From contig JACKQL020000005.1 in the NCBI GenBank assembly GCA_018296165.2, positions 806,001 through 870,000 of the forward strand: DNA of 64,000 nt. Reading direction: 5' to 3'. This document shows positions 21,548 to 34,129 of this stretch, one piece after another. The DNA comes from Termitomyces sp. T153. Taxonomy: Eukaryota; Basidiomycota; Agaricomycetes; Agaricales; Lyophyllaceae. Below the pieces are notes generated by a model. That model made no database searches and was not told the origin of the DNA. It saw only the letters and a program-made list of their open reading frames with translations. A program made the position numbers and the translations under genes. Positions within the stretch are counted from its first letter, which is position 1, and every line of letters begins with the position of its first letter.

Positions 21548-22794
21548 TTTTTGGAAAAGTGATGAAAGAGAAGATGAGGTTGAAAAGTTGATCACTGATT
21601 GAAATTTTGGCACGGTGTGACTATCGTGTCACTATGTCACACATCATCCGAAGGACGTCATCAAAACTTTCCTTGTGGTACAGCCCGCCGGTGTGAACCA
21701 ATGGATAGCTTGTCCTATCGTTCAAAGAAACACGTGCACGAATGGAATCACGCTCGCCCCCGCAGCTCGCCCTGGCCACCAACAATATTAGTTTTCTCAC
21801 CGATCCCTGCCCCTCGTACTTTTGCATATCCCAAAGCATTTCATTATATAGGCTGGGGGCCAACCTTTCGTTGGCGACGACTGTGGCTGACCGTCGCCAC
21901 ATCAATATCCTAAACTCATGTCACGATCGCAGGCTCATGCACTGCCCAGGAAGGTATGACCTTAGTTATCCCTCAGATAATAAGTAGCTACGATCATTTC
22001 TGCAGGTAAGTCAATCAACCCCTCCCGCACTCTGATGCATGTGGCCCATGGGTTATGGTATGGGATGTCGTTCAAAGCCATGACAGGACAGACATGATAT
22101 CGATTATCTCTGGCTGTAAGGTATATATAACTTACAGGTGGTGGTCTTTGCATATCGCACAGTATCATAGACAGTGATTCACAGTCCAGTACGGCGATTT
22201 CCCGTCCGTACCGTGCCGTGCAAGGCTCTCCAAGGTCTCTCGACGGCACGGTTATGATAGCATGGCAACCGTGACCCGTAGAAACGGCTATGGTATGCAG
22301 CCCTAGAACTTCGTGGTGGTACGTCCTAAACTCTGTCAACTATTTACATCAAGTCGACGAAATTGTGGTGTGAAGATAGGGTGGAATTGATTAGTGTCGT
22401 GATATCTCTGCAACGCGACCGAGTGTTGAGATTTTGAATTGGTACCGGCGTGTTGGGTTGCTAAAATTCTAGCGCAAAATGTCCACTATCGAAGGTCAAA
22501 CAACGGCATTTTTTCCCCAATAACGTCCCACAAATCTCAAGTTGTTTTTGAAGTCCATTCCCATGTCAGATGTCAGTGCCGGTCTCATGTGAATTTCCTC
22601 ACCCCACAAAGGGCCATTGCGCTTATATATATCGGCTTGTACCCATCTTTCGCGACCGACATAGGAACGCGGAGGAACAAATAAATAGCAAATATGCAAG
22701 TACGTAGCATGGACAGTCACAGTTGAGAGTGCTTGAAAGACAAAAGGCAGAAACATAGAAATCTTGGTGCATTAGTGTTCTGAGTGGCATGTAG
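21548..22794. other. 1.2-kb intergenic region
   Basis: Promoter of EF1B-gamma on the left and the 3' flank of the seven-helix gene on the right. It has a TATA-like block on minus near 21843-21850. A 125-codon open frame on minus (21962-22339) shows no recognised motif and I do not call it. No RNA gene was noticed. Confidence 0.4.
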
Positions 22795-24132
22795 CTACAT
22801 ACCGGAAGACATTTGCATTGAGATCATGGTTTCATGCACGCCCACGATCGAAAATGGCCCACGGACGAGGGAAATTGTCAATGCCGGATAGACAAACTAC
22901 AAATGGTGAATAGTGTACTCAATCTGAGAAAGTATGCCACATACTGAGAAGCATATAAATATTGATTCAAATATGGCACAGATAATTTGAGGTAAAAATT
23001 TAGAGGGTTGGGCTGGGGTAATCATCACAAAGTAGACAAGCTACAACATATTCATTGTCCTCTGCATATCAGCAACCTTTTTCAGTGTCTCACCTGGAGG
23101 ACAGCATAGATAGCTCCGGCACCTGCCAAGAGGTATAGGATACGCCACACTTTAAATGACTTGCGTTGGTGGATATCCATGTTTTTGCGCAAGAATTTGA
23201 TGTGAGCCCTGTCATTGTGAAAATTTATACTCATTCAGGAGTTTATGTCAAGAGTTATACATAGTTGAGGGCATACCATAAGGTCCAGCCAATGAAGGAT
23301 GTTGCAACGAAGTTGTTTATGAATGATGATAATGAGATCCCAAACTGCTGAAATGAGAAGTTCTTGAGAGACACTATATCAACACGCCCCGCAGCAAGTA
23401 CTGCTTTCATTGCAGTGCTTGACATAACAACATCAGAGGTCGGAAAATATGTCAAAAGGAAAAGTGTGATGACTGCTTCAAATATCAACTGAAATAAAAC
23501 TATTGACCAAACTGGCTGTATACCAAGAGTGGACAGGCAGAGTCCTATCGAAATGTACAATGCCCAACGTCGTCTTTCGAATACAACCCATGCACGCCAT
23601 ATGACGAAGATGTCATTGATGATAGGCTAAGTAAGTATGCCAATTCAGTTAGTATAGCTTGTTGAATTTGGGAATTGAAAGCTCACAGTGATACATTCCA
23701 GCCAAATTAGGACCACAACCCAATCTGGGAGTGAGGCATTGTTCCTACCTGGAAAGCTTAAGAGTACTAGAATCATATTGATTGCTGCTACCATTCGCAA
23801 TACCCAATGCATAGTGATCGCAGCAATACCCATGAAAATAGTTGCTAATTGTGATTTGGAATGCCATGTTTGGTTCTGACATCTATGATACTTGTAATCA
23901 GAGTGAGAGTAAGCGACTTTTATCAATGTCAAAACTTGCCGTACTTAGCAGAAGAGTAGGCAACTATGACTACAATTGGTATCAGTATACCTGTGTAGCA
24001 GTCAGCATTCAGAATCAACATTGAGATAATTGGTGTACCATAGCATAAGGTGATAGTGGCCACTGGTGTTATCCCTATCAAGACCAAGCCTTCTCCTATT
24101 TCTCGAAGAATGATTCGTTCCTCGGGTGTCAT
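22795..24132 (-). CDS. seven-helix membrane protein, function unknown
   Basis: Predicted integral membrane protein of a type common in Agaricomycetes. It starts MTPEERIILREIGEGLVLIG (24132) and crosses the membrane about seven times. Helices include VLIGITPVATITLCYGTPI, IPIVVIVAYSS, WVLRMVAAINMILVLLSF, LYISIGLCLSTLGIQPVW, IVLFQLIFEAVITLFLL, and near the end YLLAGAGAIYAVLQ and FLPQIICAIFESIFICF. The inter-helix motif NDIFVIWRAWVVFERRRW is typical of this family. The last exon reads VYPALTISLVRGPFSIVG and ends at a TAG at 22795-22797. About eight exons with short introns. The substrate or ligand is unknown. I infer topology from hydrophobicity only. It could be a GPCR-like receptor or a transporter-like protein. 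Confidence 0.65.
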
Positions 24133-24605
24133 GATGGGTAAGGCTCCAACCGTTTAGTTTTTGTTTGTGACGGGAAGTAAATCAAATGAAAACAGTAAAC
24201 AAATAGTAAACAAACCACTTCCAAACTGTTTACACCCTCAGGATGTGTTTGCAATGAATTGCAATCTGTCAGATTAAGTTAAAGGTACATGTCCAAGTAC
24301 AAACTTATACAGGATCATTTATCTGGTTGGTAATGCCATGTGGACTTTGCCATATGGTGTATCATGGCAGTCACTGTCCTTGAACAAGAGTTCCAAGTGC
24401 CAATTAAAAGTAGCATAGGGAGTCTCGCCCTCTTCTGGATTGAGAACACAGTACATCTTATCATCCTCAGTTCCCAGAAGTATAGAAGAAGGAAGAGTTC
24501 TGTAGGGAGTTGAGATGATCAGTGTTGGCCCTAAGGGTCAAAGGTTAATAACATTTCAGAGTTATAAACATATTAAGGCTAAGACTTAAGATCACAGAGA
24601 ATCCT
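24133..24605. other. AT-rich intergenic region
   Basis: Upstream region of the seven-helix gene, A/T-rich with almost no CpG. No gene, RNA or repeat recognised. Confidence 0.4.
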
Positions 24606-25824
24606 GCTAATGTCGTCACCATCTCGAAGGTCGCCGAAAGCGGGTTGAGCTGTACCTTCCTCATCACCCCACGTGATGACTTCCAAACCATCGCGCGTAT
24701 TTCGCACTCCGTCACCATCCCCAAATACTACGCTGTCGCCAATGAAGTTGCCGCTCGAGATTTTCTGCGTTCCTCTGGGTTGCCCGTTCCCAGTATGTAC
24801 GTGTACTTGCCTGATTCAGACAACGCCGGTGGAACTGAGTATATCTTCATGGAGCTCATTCGAGGCTTCAAGCTCAGTAACGTCTGGCCTAGCCTAGGCG
24901 AATAGGAAGTAATCTCCGTCATCCACCAGCTCACTGAACTCAAGTCCAGTACGATTCGGCTGTCTTTCCCCGCTGGTGGGAGCCTACACTTTACCAAAAA
25001 CTTAGAGAAGGTTGCCACGGGACTGGGTATACTGCTGGAGGACGAGCGTTTCTGTATTGGGCCAGATACCTCTCTGGTATGGGCGAAGGTCAAAGCTTGA
25101 CGCGAGTCGGGGATCGTGTATGCCGTTTTCTCCCCTTTCATTATGACACCCTTGAACCAATCAATAACTTAGACCTAAATGCCGAAGCAGCTCTCGTAGA
25201 CCTACGGACCCCTCCCTTAGTTGTTTCTACACCCGCCATTCAGACCTGCAGCAGAGCAATATCGTCGTGTTGGGATCGCCCGACTCTGACCGTCAAGTCG
25301 TCGGCCTACTTGACTGGCAACGCACCTCCATCCCTGCCCATGTTTCTTCTTGTCGGCATTCCTCAGCGCCTCCAGAACTACGATGATCCCGTCTCGCAAT
25401 CTATGACGCTGCCGTTACTTCCAGAGAATCTCAACGAGTTGGACAGAACCGGCCAAACCCGAACGAAGGAGGTCTATTGTGACCGCCTTGTCCGTTACCA
25501 CTATTTCAAGAGCACGGAGATGTGCAACAAGCTCCACTACGCTGCCTTTACCGACCCCGTGTATGCGCTCCGCAGCCGTTTCTACCAGCGTGCCCATGAG
25601 AGGGCGAGACTTTCGAGCACAAGCTTGCGCTCATACTAAGCAACGGAAAGGTGGAAGGCGCTTACGGGGAGAAGAATGCCGCGTCTAGTCGAGTTCGAGT
25701 TCGACGGTGAGGACATACGCAAGACGAGGAAGCTGAATGAAGTACAGGCAAGAGCAGACAGGTTTTTTGAGATGTGGCAGAACACGGTCGGCCTTGGGGA
25801 GGAGGGATGGGTGCCGGCGTTTTA
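24606..25824 (+). pseudogene. APH-type phosphotransferase (kinase-like) pseudogene
   Basis: Relic of an aminoglycoside-phosphotransferase-family protein, a protein-kinase-like fold large in basidiomycetes and of unknown substrate. Landmarks in order: IARISHSVTIPKYYAVANE then VAARDFLRSSGLPVPSMYVY; TEYIFMELIRGFKLSNVWP; a TAG at about 24903; EVISVIHQLTELKSS; DERFCIGPDTSLVW; then in another frame the catalytic loop HSDLQQSNIVVLG (H-x-D-x-x-x-x-N) and VVGLLDWQRTSI; finally FFEMWQNTVGLGEEGWVPAF with TAA at 25822-25824. Several stops and frame changes separate these blocks and are not all removable as introns. The first stop fits CAG or CAA to TAG. No start codon is clear. Confidence 0.75.
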
Positions 25825-27222
25825 ATTTCGAAAACCATCATATGAGATGTGTATGTGATCCTTATGGTACGTCCAGAGTACATGTCTCTCTTATCACGCA
25901 CTAAGTTTCGAACATAGTTTTGGCGGGAGGAAGTGGAGGAGTGGTTGACCAGATTCTATCATAATGCCATAAAATATAGGTAAGATACGTTCTGAATTAG
26001 CACTCGAACTACTCACGAAAAATGAAGAACTACTTCGAAACTAGTTGATATTCACCTTGCCTGTCCGGTGCAAACATAGCAAGTGAGAAGGAAACAATCA
26101 GGATGGCAATCAATACATCGACGATTTCTCCAGAAGTGGCTAGAATTATATGAGTGAGAATATAGATCACAGCGGAATACCATGGCCTTGCAGAATGAGT
26201 GTCGATTAGTCACCATCATATACACTGTCATGGATGAATAGAAAATGTAACTCCAGTGTATTGAAACGAGGGAACAGCCTTTTGATTTCGGCCTTCAAGT
26301 AGCTATCAAAAATCTACCAATTGTCAAATTTTCTCTGGATTGATTCTGAAAAGTATTGATCACTAATCAATCTGTCAACAAGAGAGAAACAAAGGCTTTT
26401 CACAAGCAGCGAGCGAGAGTGACGTAATTCAGTCAAATGTTCAATATTTTTGCGTCATGGGAGGAGGGGTGCGCAATTCTTATTCTTCGTTCAGTCTGAA
26501 TTCGTTCAGTTCACATTTTTCGACGCGGTGGACATTAGGAAATTCCCGCGAACCGCGGGCGAAGAATTGAGGATACTCAAATCCCAGTCCATAGGAGTTC
26601 GCGATGTCAATTTGACAACTTTGTGGCTAGAATTTATACATAGGCGAAACATTGGCGAAACCAGAGTTCGAACCAGAGTTCGCCGGCTGATTGGCAGTTT
26701 CAGACGCTTCATTTCTCTCAAAAATGTGAGACTGAACGAGCTGAACGAAAAATTGAGCACACCCTTGGTTCCAATTTGAATTTCGTGTGAAGAACTTTTG
26801 TCATCCTTGTTGCTGTACCTGACATGTGTGAGAGTCACGGTTCTGCAATTAGCCAAATAAATCACTTCCTAGTCATTCTTTCCGTTTTCTTTAGTAACTT
26901 CCAGCATTTTTCGCATCTACAATCAGGACATGTCAAAACTCCTGATCAGGCCGAGGTTGTGGTCATTGATTGCCAGGGGAAAAACAGATTGCGAGATCAC
27001 ATATTAGGAAGAGGCTGACGTCTAGACTACGTCCAGGCCCAGGCCCAGGGCCGCTGAATTCTCGTAGGGACTTCGCCCACTTCGCCAAGGCTCTGCATCT
27101 GATGAGTACCCTACCAGTAGAAACGGAAGGAAACGGGTCATTGCCGCGGCTAAATCCAGATAAGAATTGTAAAAAGTGCTAACACGTTTGGCATCTCTAC
27201 GGCTCATTGATACCTTTCAACC
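25825..27222. other. 1.4-kb intergenic region
   Basis: No gene recognised. The longest open frames (about 110 codons, 26450-26865 on both strands) overlap each other and have no family motif. The right end is the promoter region of the second F-box gene. Confidence 0.4.
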
Positions 27223-29429
27223 ATGGACGTCTTTAATCCCAAGATCCTTGATGCCAGTATACGCGACGTTTCTTCATGTTTGACCGACAACCAAAAGGCC
27301 GACCTCCTTCTCTATGCTATGCGGAGCCTGCACCCGGAAGGGTTAGTGGCTGATCTTCATAATTCAGGAATTTTCTATTGACATACTATCGATCAATACC
27401 GTCATACACAATTCAATAGGCCCTCTAGAACTATCATCGAGAATGCTGTCCAATCATGTCTACTTATTTCTACCCTGTCCCCTGAAAACACGGCCAAGGC
27501 TCGAATCCTGCGGGCACGGGCTAGACTCACGGCTGGATCTCACTTTGGAGTCCAGGATGGTATGCTTGTCATTTCTAAACCAACACCTCACTCTCTGGCT
27601 GATCGCACGGTATCTCATGTCTTCAGATCTTCAAGCAGCGCTAGTCGCAGAACCTGACAACCCTGAAGCGAAGGCATTGTTACATCAACGTTCAGTGACA
27701 GTTGAAAAGGTCAGTTACCATCAGCACTGAGGAGTTGCTGAGATGATTAATGGCCATATTAGCTTCTATCGCCACTGCCTGTAAGAAAAGAACGGTTCTC
27801 TATCGAAATATGGCGCGAGATCGCACTCTATCTACCTCGACACGACCTCAAAGCCTTACTCTTCATACCTCATACTATATCACGCGTCGCTAGTCAGATT
27901 CTCTTTCGAAAGCTGGATCTCCATTTTGGGGGAATTGATGCTGAGGAAGGCAGGAACGATGTTTGGATGCATCATACAGGAGAGGTTGGATTTGCTAAGG
28001 ATGAGGATGCACGGCATGCCCAGAGGAGTGCGGACATTCTCACACGTATTATCGTGGATCCCAAGTTTGCAACTGCCGTTCGGACTCTGCGAATATACGC
28101 TCCCATACGTGATCGGGAGGGGGCATTGGCCTTTCAGATAGGTGGGCCTATTTGTTCCTTCCATTGTGCTTAGTCGTTGCCCAGCTTGACTTGCGTTTTA
28201 TTCCATTATAGGAATGTTGACTAATGCACTCCCAAATTTAATGAACCTTCGTAATGTGCATATCTCCGCGGGTGTAGAAGCTATAATACCGGTCCTACGT
28301 GTCCTGCAAACATGTACACCCCGTTTATGCGGTCTCTCAATCGAGTCTGTGATACTTCGCGTCGTCATCTCTGTGGGAATGCTTACTCCGAATTTTAGTT
28401 CACCGGATGGCCCTACGGATCTTCAGTTCGAGTTCAAACATCTCGCTCACTTCTCGTATTGCACATCAGGTGGAACGGCTAATCAAGTCCAAGCCTTCCT
28501 CGCCCAGAATCGTGACTTCTTGCGCACCGTTTACATTGATAACCCCAACTGGGTTTTCCCCACTAACAGCGTTTCTATCCGTAACCTCACACATTTCCAT
28601 TTTACGGGCCACGTGCCCCTCAACAATCAACTCTTCGCTGACATACTTGCTAATGGTCGCCAGATGGAGTCTCTTTCACTCTGCTGTTCCCTCGACGGCG
28701 TCACATCACAACAATTTCGTGCTACCCATCGGACATATGGTCCTGTTCTGCCCTTCCTCCGCCACTTTTCATTTTCGATAACGGCAGTACACCGCAGGGT
28801 TTCAGACCGCGATCTCTTCCCGGCCATCGCGGAGTTCCTAAGGGGCCGCCAGCAGCTTCGGTCCCTCGTACTCACTGCTCATGATGAGAGCGTGCAGCGT
28901 GCAGTCGGATTCGATGCCGCTGTGTGGGGTGTGCTTCCATCGTTGGTCAACCTTCGAAATTTGAAGATCGCCTATCCTCTAGATCTCTCGCCCGGCCTGG
29001 CGTCGTGGCTGATACCAAGGACTTTATTGGCATTTTCGCTGACATTAGACCACATACCCTCTTCATCAAGAGACCCTGTCCCATTTCTTGAGGTAAATTT
29101 CTTATCTTTTGTTGTGTTCTATCTTTTGAATTGACACGACACTTGTATAGCAACTTCGTCCTGGTATCCCGCCAACAATGCGATACATTGGCCTACCTGA
29201 CCTTTTGCCTTTGCGCAACGTCTCGGCTGTAGTAGGACACGGCTTCCCCATGGTACATGTAGTCCGAGTGGGGAACAGCTACTTCGGCGTAATCCGAGGA
29301 GGAGATGGTTCAGTAAAAGAGTTGGAACCATGTCCCAAACGAACTGTCGCGTATCACTGCGCTGAGTGGCTGGAGTGGCGCGGTTGTGAGGATGCTTGTG
29401 CATGGGATCCATCTGAGTTCCCTTTGTAG
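27223..29429 (+). CDS. F-box protein with N-terminal helical (TPR-like) region
   Basis: Predicted SCF-type substrate adaptor. The ATG at 27223 opens MDVFNPKILDASIRDVSSCL. Residues about 30-120 resemble TPR helices (AKARILRARARLTAGSHFG, DLQAALVAEPDNPEAKALL). An F-box-like segment follows: RFSIEIWREIALYLPRHDL, then KALLFIPHTISRVASQILF. The remainder is an LRR-like leucine-rich tail (LPNLMNLRNVHISAGVEAII, LPSLVNLRNLKIAYPLDL). The last exon runs from about 29152 to TAG at 29427-29429. Six short introns are visible (donors gttagt, gtatgc, gtcagt, gtgggc, gtaaat). The frame is intact and CpG content is normal. A decayed copy of its F-box exon lies at 61757-62160. Confidence 0.82.
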
Positions 29430-29566
29430 GATGGATATGTTTGCTATGTTTTTCAATGTTTGGATATCATGGAAGCTTGGATACCACGAAGTTTGTATAC
29501 CATGGACTCGGTCTGCTATTGCTCTGCTCTCAAAGAATGTTGTACATAATTTATCATTGATGTGGA

Positions 29567-30528
29567 CTTGATACCGAGGGATGCAGTGTTTGGACACATC
29601 TGCCGAAAGGAGAAGAGAAAACCTCGTTGGACCCCTCCCGCCAGACTGCCGCCAGATATAACGACCCTCTTGTGGCAGTTCAAAACCGTTGGCTTTTTCT
29701 TGCAGGACTTTTAGAAGCATTCTGGTGAAGGTTATCTGGGAACCACGCCATATTTCCGTCCATGTCTGAAATACACGCATGAAGACGATATATACGATGT
29801 CATTATTAAGTTGGGTCGTCTATATCAAGAGTACTTGATGCGAGTGTGTGAGTCCCACCTTTGTCTTCTGCAATATTCTGAATGAATTGAGCGGGGTCTG
29901 GTTCGTCTTAACACAGGAGGTAAACCTATACCGTCGCATCATCTCTCTCGCCCATCGTTCGACGTTGGCAGGGACCGGATTCTGGATGAAGTAGACAAAA
30001 TTGCGCAGACAAGACACACCGTTAGGAGACAGGTATTTTGTTTCTCAGGTGTCTATGTTCGACTTGAGCTTATCTCTCAGGCTTTGCTCCGTGACGGTTA
30101 CAGATGCACTCTCACTGGCCTCTACGATATACAGTCTTGTATGGATATGCCAGAGATTGATAAAGCCAGCTTGGAATCCGCCAAACCTGGCGCTTTTTTG
30201 GAAGTGGCTCATATCTTTTCCGAGAGTGCACAAGATGGTGACAAGGTCAGTACTCTTTTGTTATGGTATTGCTTCTCTTACTGGTGATTTGAAAGAGCAG
30301 CGACAGTCTTCCAGGGTTGCAGCAGCTGCAGCTGCCAAGGGTAAGCAACTCAAGTTGCCTGATCCAGTTCTCATTGCCATTCGTGCTGCATGCGCACGCG
30401 TCGCCAATCTTTCCGGGGCTGCTGAGCAAATTGATCGAATTTTGAGGGATAAGGAAGATATGCCAGTACTGGCAAATGATGGGAGTATGGCTGAACTTCT
30501 TTCTTCATGCTTATTGCTCACGTCTTAA
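29567..30528 (+). pseudogene. HNH-nuclease-like gene, broken (CpG-rich copy)
   Basis: Basidiomycete HNH-domain protein, probably once a nuclease-fold protein of unknown role. Blocks: DAVFGHICRKEKRKPRWT, LWQFKTVGFFLQDF, a TAG at 29712-29714, then YLGTTPYFRPCLKYTHEDD. After an intron ending aacacag: PSFDVGRDRILDEVDKIAQT. After a second intron: ALLRDGYRCTLTGLYDI and FLEVAHIFSESAQDGDK (the HNH core). Then after gatttgaaagag the sequence jumps to AAAAAKGKQLKLPDPVLIAI, then ANLSGAAEQIDRILRD, ending at TAA 30526-30528. Compared with the inverted copy at 59481-61045 it lacks a central exon of the C-terminal domain, an internal 18-bp piece, and has the TAG. Its transcript, if any, would be truncated. 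Confidence 0.7.
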
Positions 30529-33500
30529 GTTGTCAATGTTCCTGCTTATTTTTTTCTGTATGGTGTAACTACCTAGTCTTCTTACAGGACTTGTGTTATC
30601 GATAAGACAAAAAAGTATAGGCTTCATAGCCTTGGCAGTATGTTGGTCAATACTTGTAGCATGTCTATCACTACAATGAAGATATGGCATGTGAAAGATG
30701 GTGTGTCTAGATCCTGATTCTTGCATTTTGTTTGTTGAAATGGATATTCAGATGACATAAGTGTGTATGACATGCTTTTGAACAAAACTCTATGTTTCCT
30801 TCTCATTTATTTGACAGTGTGTCATTGCTGATGTTGATACTGATGCTTCTTGTTTAAACCTTTATCAACAGTGGCATGAGACAGTAGTTTCATGCAGCAA
30901 ACCACCTATCATATAAGTATGGACATTTCTTTCTTTTTGTAACAATTGGTTATGAGTGAGCTTCAGTTCCCAGTCCCAAGCGCATATGACCCAATTTTAT
31001 AGTGGTAAAGGTGCTTACACATAGTGGTAAGGACAAAGACTAGTGGGGTGGCTGTGCTACTAAGTCCAAAATAGAGGGTCCAGTCCATTACATACCCCCT
31101 TCAGATTTTATCCTTAATCTTGAGCAGTGAACAAAATCTCAACCAGAAAGGGGAATTTCCTTGAAGGCTTACTAATGTTATGTTCCTCCTCCTATTGTCT
31201 TCATCACTCAGCCTATAGTTTGCTGAGTCATGTTGTTCTCTGTTGCTCCATCCTCCCCACCCATATGCTCTTCAAAATCTAAATGTGGGTTCCATCCATG
31301 TCCCTCTCTCTATTAAAAAAAAGAGTGAGTGTCAAGAGAGAAGTTCCATGAGATAAGGTAGGTAGTAGGTGGGTGGGTGAATAAAGAGTGACCAACCACA
31401 GAAAGAATACTGAAAGAAACATTCACATTCCTAGAACACAAATGGGGAAAAAGCAGAGCAGAAAGTGGCAATGACCAGCTACTGAACATGTCAATTCTTG
31501 GGTGAACAGACAAAAGTCTGCAGAGGCCTTCACTCTCAAACACTACACTAATGTGTGCCCAATGCTGAGAGATCACTGTAGAAGGTAAGCATGACATTTG
31601 TGTGCAAAAGCCAAAGTCCTCACCCTTCTGAATTAGGCAAAGGCCTCCTCAAAATAACACCACTCAAGGTGTAGGCATGTATGTAATGAAGATGAGTCAT
31701 AGTGAATGGTAACAAGAGTTGATAAGGTGAGGATGGATAGGGGTTAGATCCATCAGAATATAGGTGAAAAAGTGGAATATCTTCATGTTCTATGTGATGC
31801 ACATAGGGAGGTGCAAGGCTGAGGCACTATAGCAGAAAATTTCAAGTGTCATGACCCACTCATTTTTTCCAAATCTCCCCCTCAACCACCTCTATTCAGT
31901 CCAGACATGTTTCAAATGGCCTCTATGTCCCAGATAACTTCCATGTCCCAGATCACTCTCCTGTCTTGGACTGCACCCACTATCCCTGATCACATCCCTG
32001 ATCACACCCACTGACTCTGATTACATTCCTGATCACATCCACTGACTCTGATCACATCCACTTTCCCTGATCACACCCAGTGTCTGTCTGAGACCTTCCT
32101 TATTTGAGACATTTTTGCCATTGGCCTCTTCCTATCTTAGACCTGTCTAAGACTATGTCTTGGCTTCCCCTTTAGGTAGTAGCCTATTTGTATATGGGTG
32201 ATAAAAGCAAAGCAGAAACAGCTGAGGACCTGGGAACATAAGTTCATCAAGGGCAGAGTCATGGGGTGGGGAGATGGAAGTAATGAATGATGATCAATGT
32301 TGAGCAAGAATTGTAGCTTGGATTAATGCAAAATCAGGTATTGTTGGAAAACAGTGATAGACATAAGTCTAATAGTGCAAGAATTGAGGCAAACAGTGCC
32401 ATAGTCATGATGTGATTAGTGTAACTAATAGAGCCACACTGTAAGGGGACTGGTCTTTGGACTGTCCCATTCTTGCCTAGCTTAGTCCATGGGGATTGGT
32501 ACCTCTATCTAGCCATTGGCCTCTGGCTTAGTCACAGATACTTAGTCATCTAGTAGCCTTGTAGTATTTAGGCAGACTTGGGGATACAATATCCCCAGTC
32601 CAGACAATAGCATTGCTTCTGGGTTTACTCACTAGCAAAACTGTAAGCTTAGCCAGTGCCCTCACCTTCCACCTTGCTCTCTGCCTTTGCCTCTCATTGG
32701 ATGCTTGCCTCTTGCCTGCTGTGCCTCTGGCTGGCCTGCTTGTCACTTGCCTCTTGACTGGAGTGTCAGGAGGTGTGGTGGGCTTGGCTTGGACTATCCA
32801 TGGTTGATGTTCCCTTATACACACACATACTCACTACATGGGCAAAGACTGGGGTCAATCCAGAAGTAGTGCTTTCCAGGTCCTACAATGTCCATGCCTT
32901 CTGTCTGTTGACCTTGACCTACATTACAAGATATTCTTTATCTCATGTAGCCAGCACCAGTCTATTCATGGCTTACTTAGAAGCCTCTGAACCTCTGCTG
33001 TAGGTTTGAGCACTCACACTTTGGCTGCCAGTCTCTCAGTGAAAGCAAAGAGGCCCTCACTATCACTGTCCTGATTGTAGTAGTTGTTTTCATACATTTT
33101 AAACTCAATGTACTCCCCCTCTTTGGCCTGGCTAGCATTGGTTTGGTCTGCCTGCTTGACCTCAACATTGACAGGCTCACCCTCATGTTTGTTGTCAGCC
33201 TTTTCCAGGTCTGAGGCCCAGTCAAAAGTCCCATTATTAGCAGATATTTCAAGCAATAATGTGATATTATCAATATCACCATGCCTAAGATGTAACAAAA
33301 CTGTCATTCCTTCTGGCAGATTTATGCCAGTTTCTACTTGAGTCTGCTTCATTAGTACTTCAGTCCATTGAATGATGCAAGACTCATTGAATGTTAAAAT
33401 CCACAATTGCTTTTTCCTGACATATACTGACCAAACTCAACACTTTCAGAAGATAATCTTGACCATACTAGAGTCTCAATACTCATGCTATTAGTTTCCC

Positions 33501-34129
33501 TCAGGAAATCTTCTAAACATTGGGAACAAACTCACTGTCAAGCTAGACTCCAGCAAGCACAAAACAAGTCTCTCAGTGATTTCTTGGAACAGCAACAGTT
33601 AGAACTTATTGGTACTCAACATCAGTCATCTGACTGGAGGCCAGGACCAGAAGGGAGCAAGAGACATGTTAGGAGGAGAACTCAGTCAGATGTAGACTCT
33701 AATGTGAGTAGTGTTTCAAATAATAGTATTCTTAAGTCCTCATTCAGCTGGCTTGACAAAGTAATAATACAAATCATGCATCTATTCAAAATACTGAATC
33801 AGAGAGTTTTCAGCAACATCATCTTGAGCAATACTCATTTGAGCAATACTCATTTGAGCAGACACAATCACATGAGTAACACATTTACCACTCCATGAAG
33901 CCTCCCAGTTTGCCAGTCTGAATACTAGAATCACTCCTGGTCTTGATTTAAAAATAGATGAACTTCAATTGACAGCTCAGTTCATCCAGGCACTGAGGAC
34001 AGCAACTCTAGAGAAGAGTAATATGGATCCAGAGGATATTCAATGGCTACAAGGAGCTCTGCAGCTACAAGGAGCTCTGCTGCCACCAGTCAATTATACT
34101 AATAATTGACACTTTTTTAAGGCACTCCA
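30529..34129. other. CpG-free transposon-derived region without an identifiable gene
   Basis: 30529-30780 is 3' flank of the HNH gene and is shared with its inverted copy. Beyond 30601 CpG almost vanishes (I see one, at 30981). A minus-strand open stretch at 33014-33406 (acidic, containing EGEYIEFKMYENNYYN) looks coding-like but is not recognised. A minus-strand Arg-rich stretch at 32546-32824 likewise. The 31840-32180 area, with ctgatcac repeats, resembles LTR-type sequence. Short tandems occur at 33831-33870 (gagcaatactcattt units) and 34056-34082. Confidence 0.4.
31981..32080. repeat. degenerate ctgatcacatccactga tandem repeat
   Basis: About six imperfect units containing tgatcacat/acc followed by ccactgact or cctga within 100 bp. 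No CpG. It is probably part of an old LTR or a minisatellite. Confidence 0.5.

Noticed and set aside
21962..22339. 125-codon open frame on minus
   Set aside because: No family motif, no introns or neighbours in support; length is compatible with chance in this GC range.
26450..26865. Overlapping 110-119-codon frames on both strands
   Set aside because: They cover the same bases in opposite directions and neither shows motifs or splice context.
31981..32080. CRISPR-like array
   Set aside because: Units are imperfect and adjacent without unique spacers, and the genome is eukaryotic; it is a tandem repeat.
32441..32460. tgtaaggggactgg resembling the left end of the solo-LTR family
   Set aside because: No matching right end, no similarity beyond the first bases and no target duplication found.
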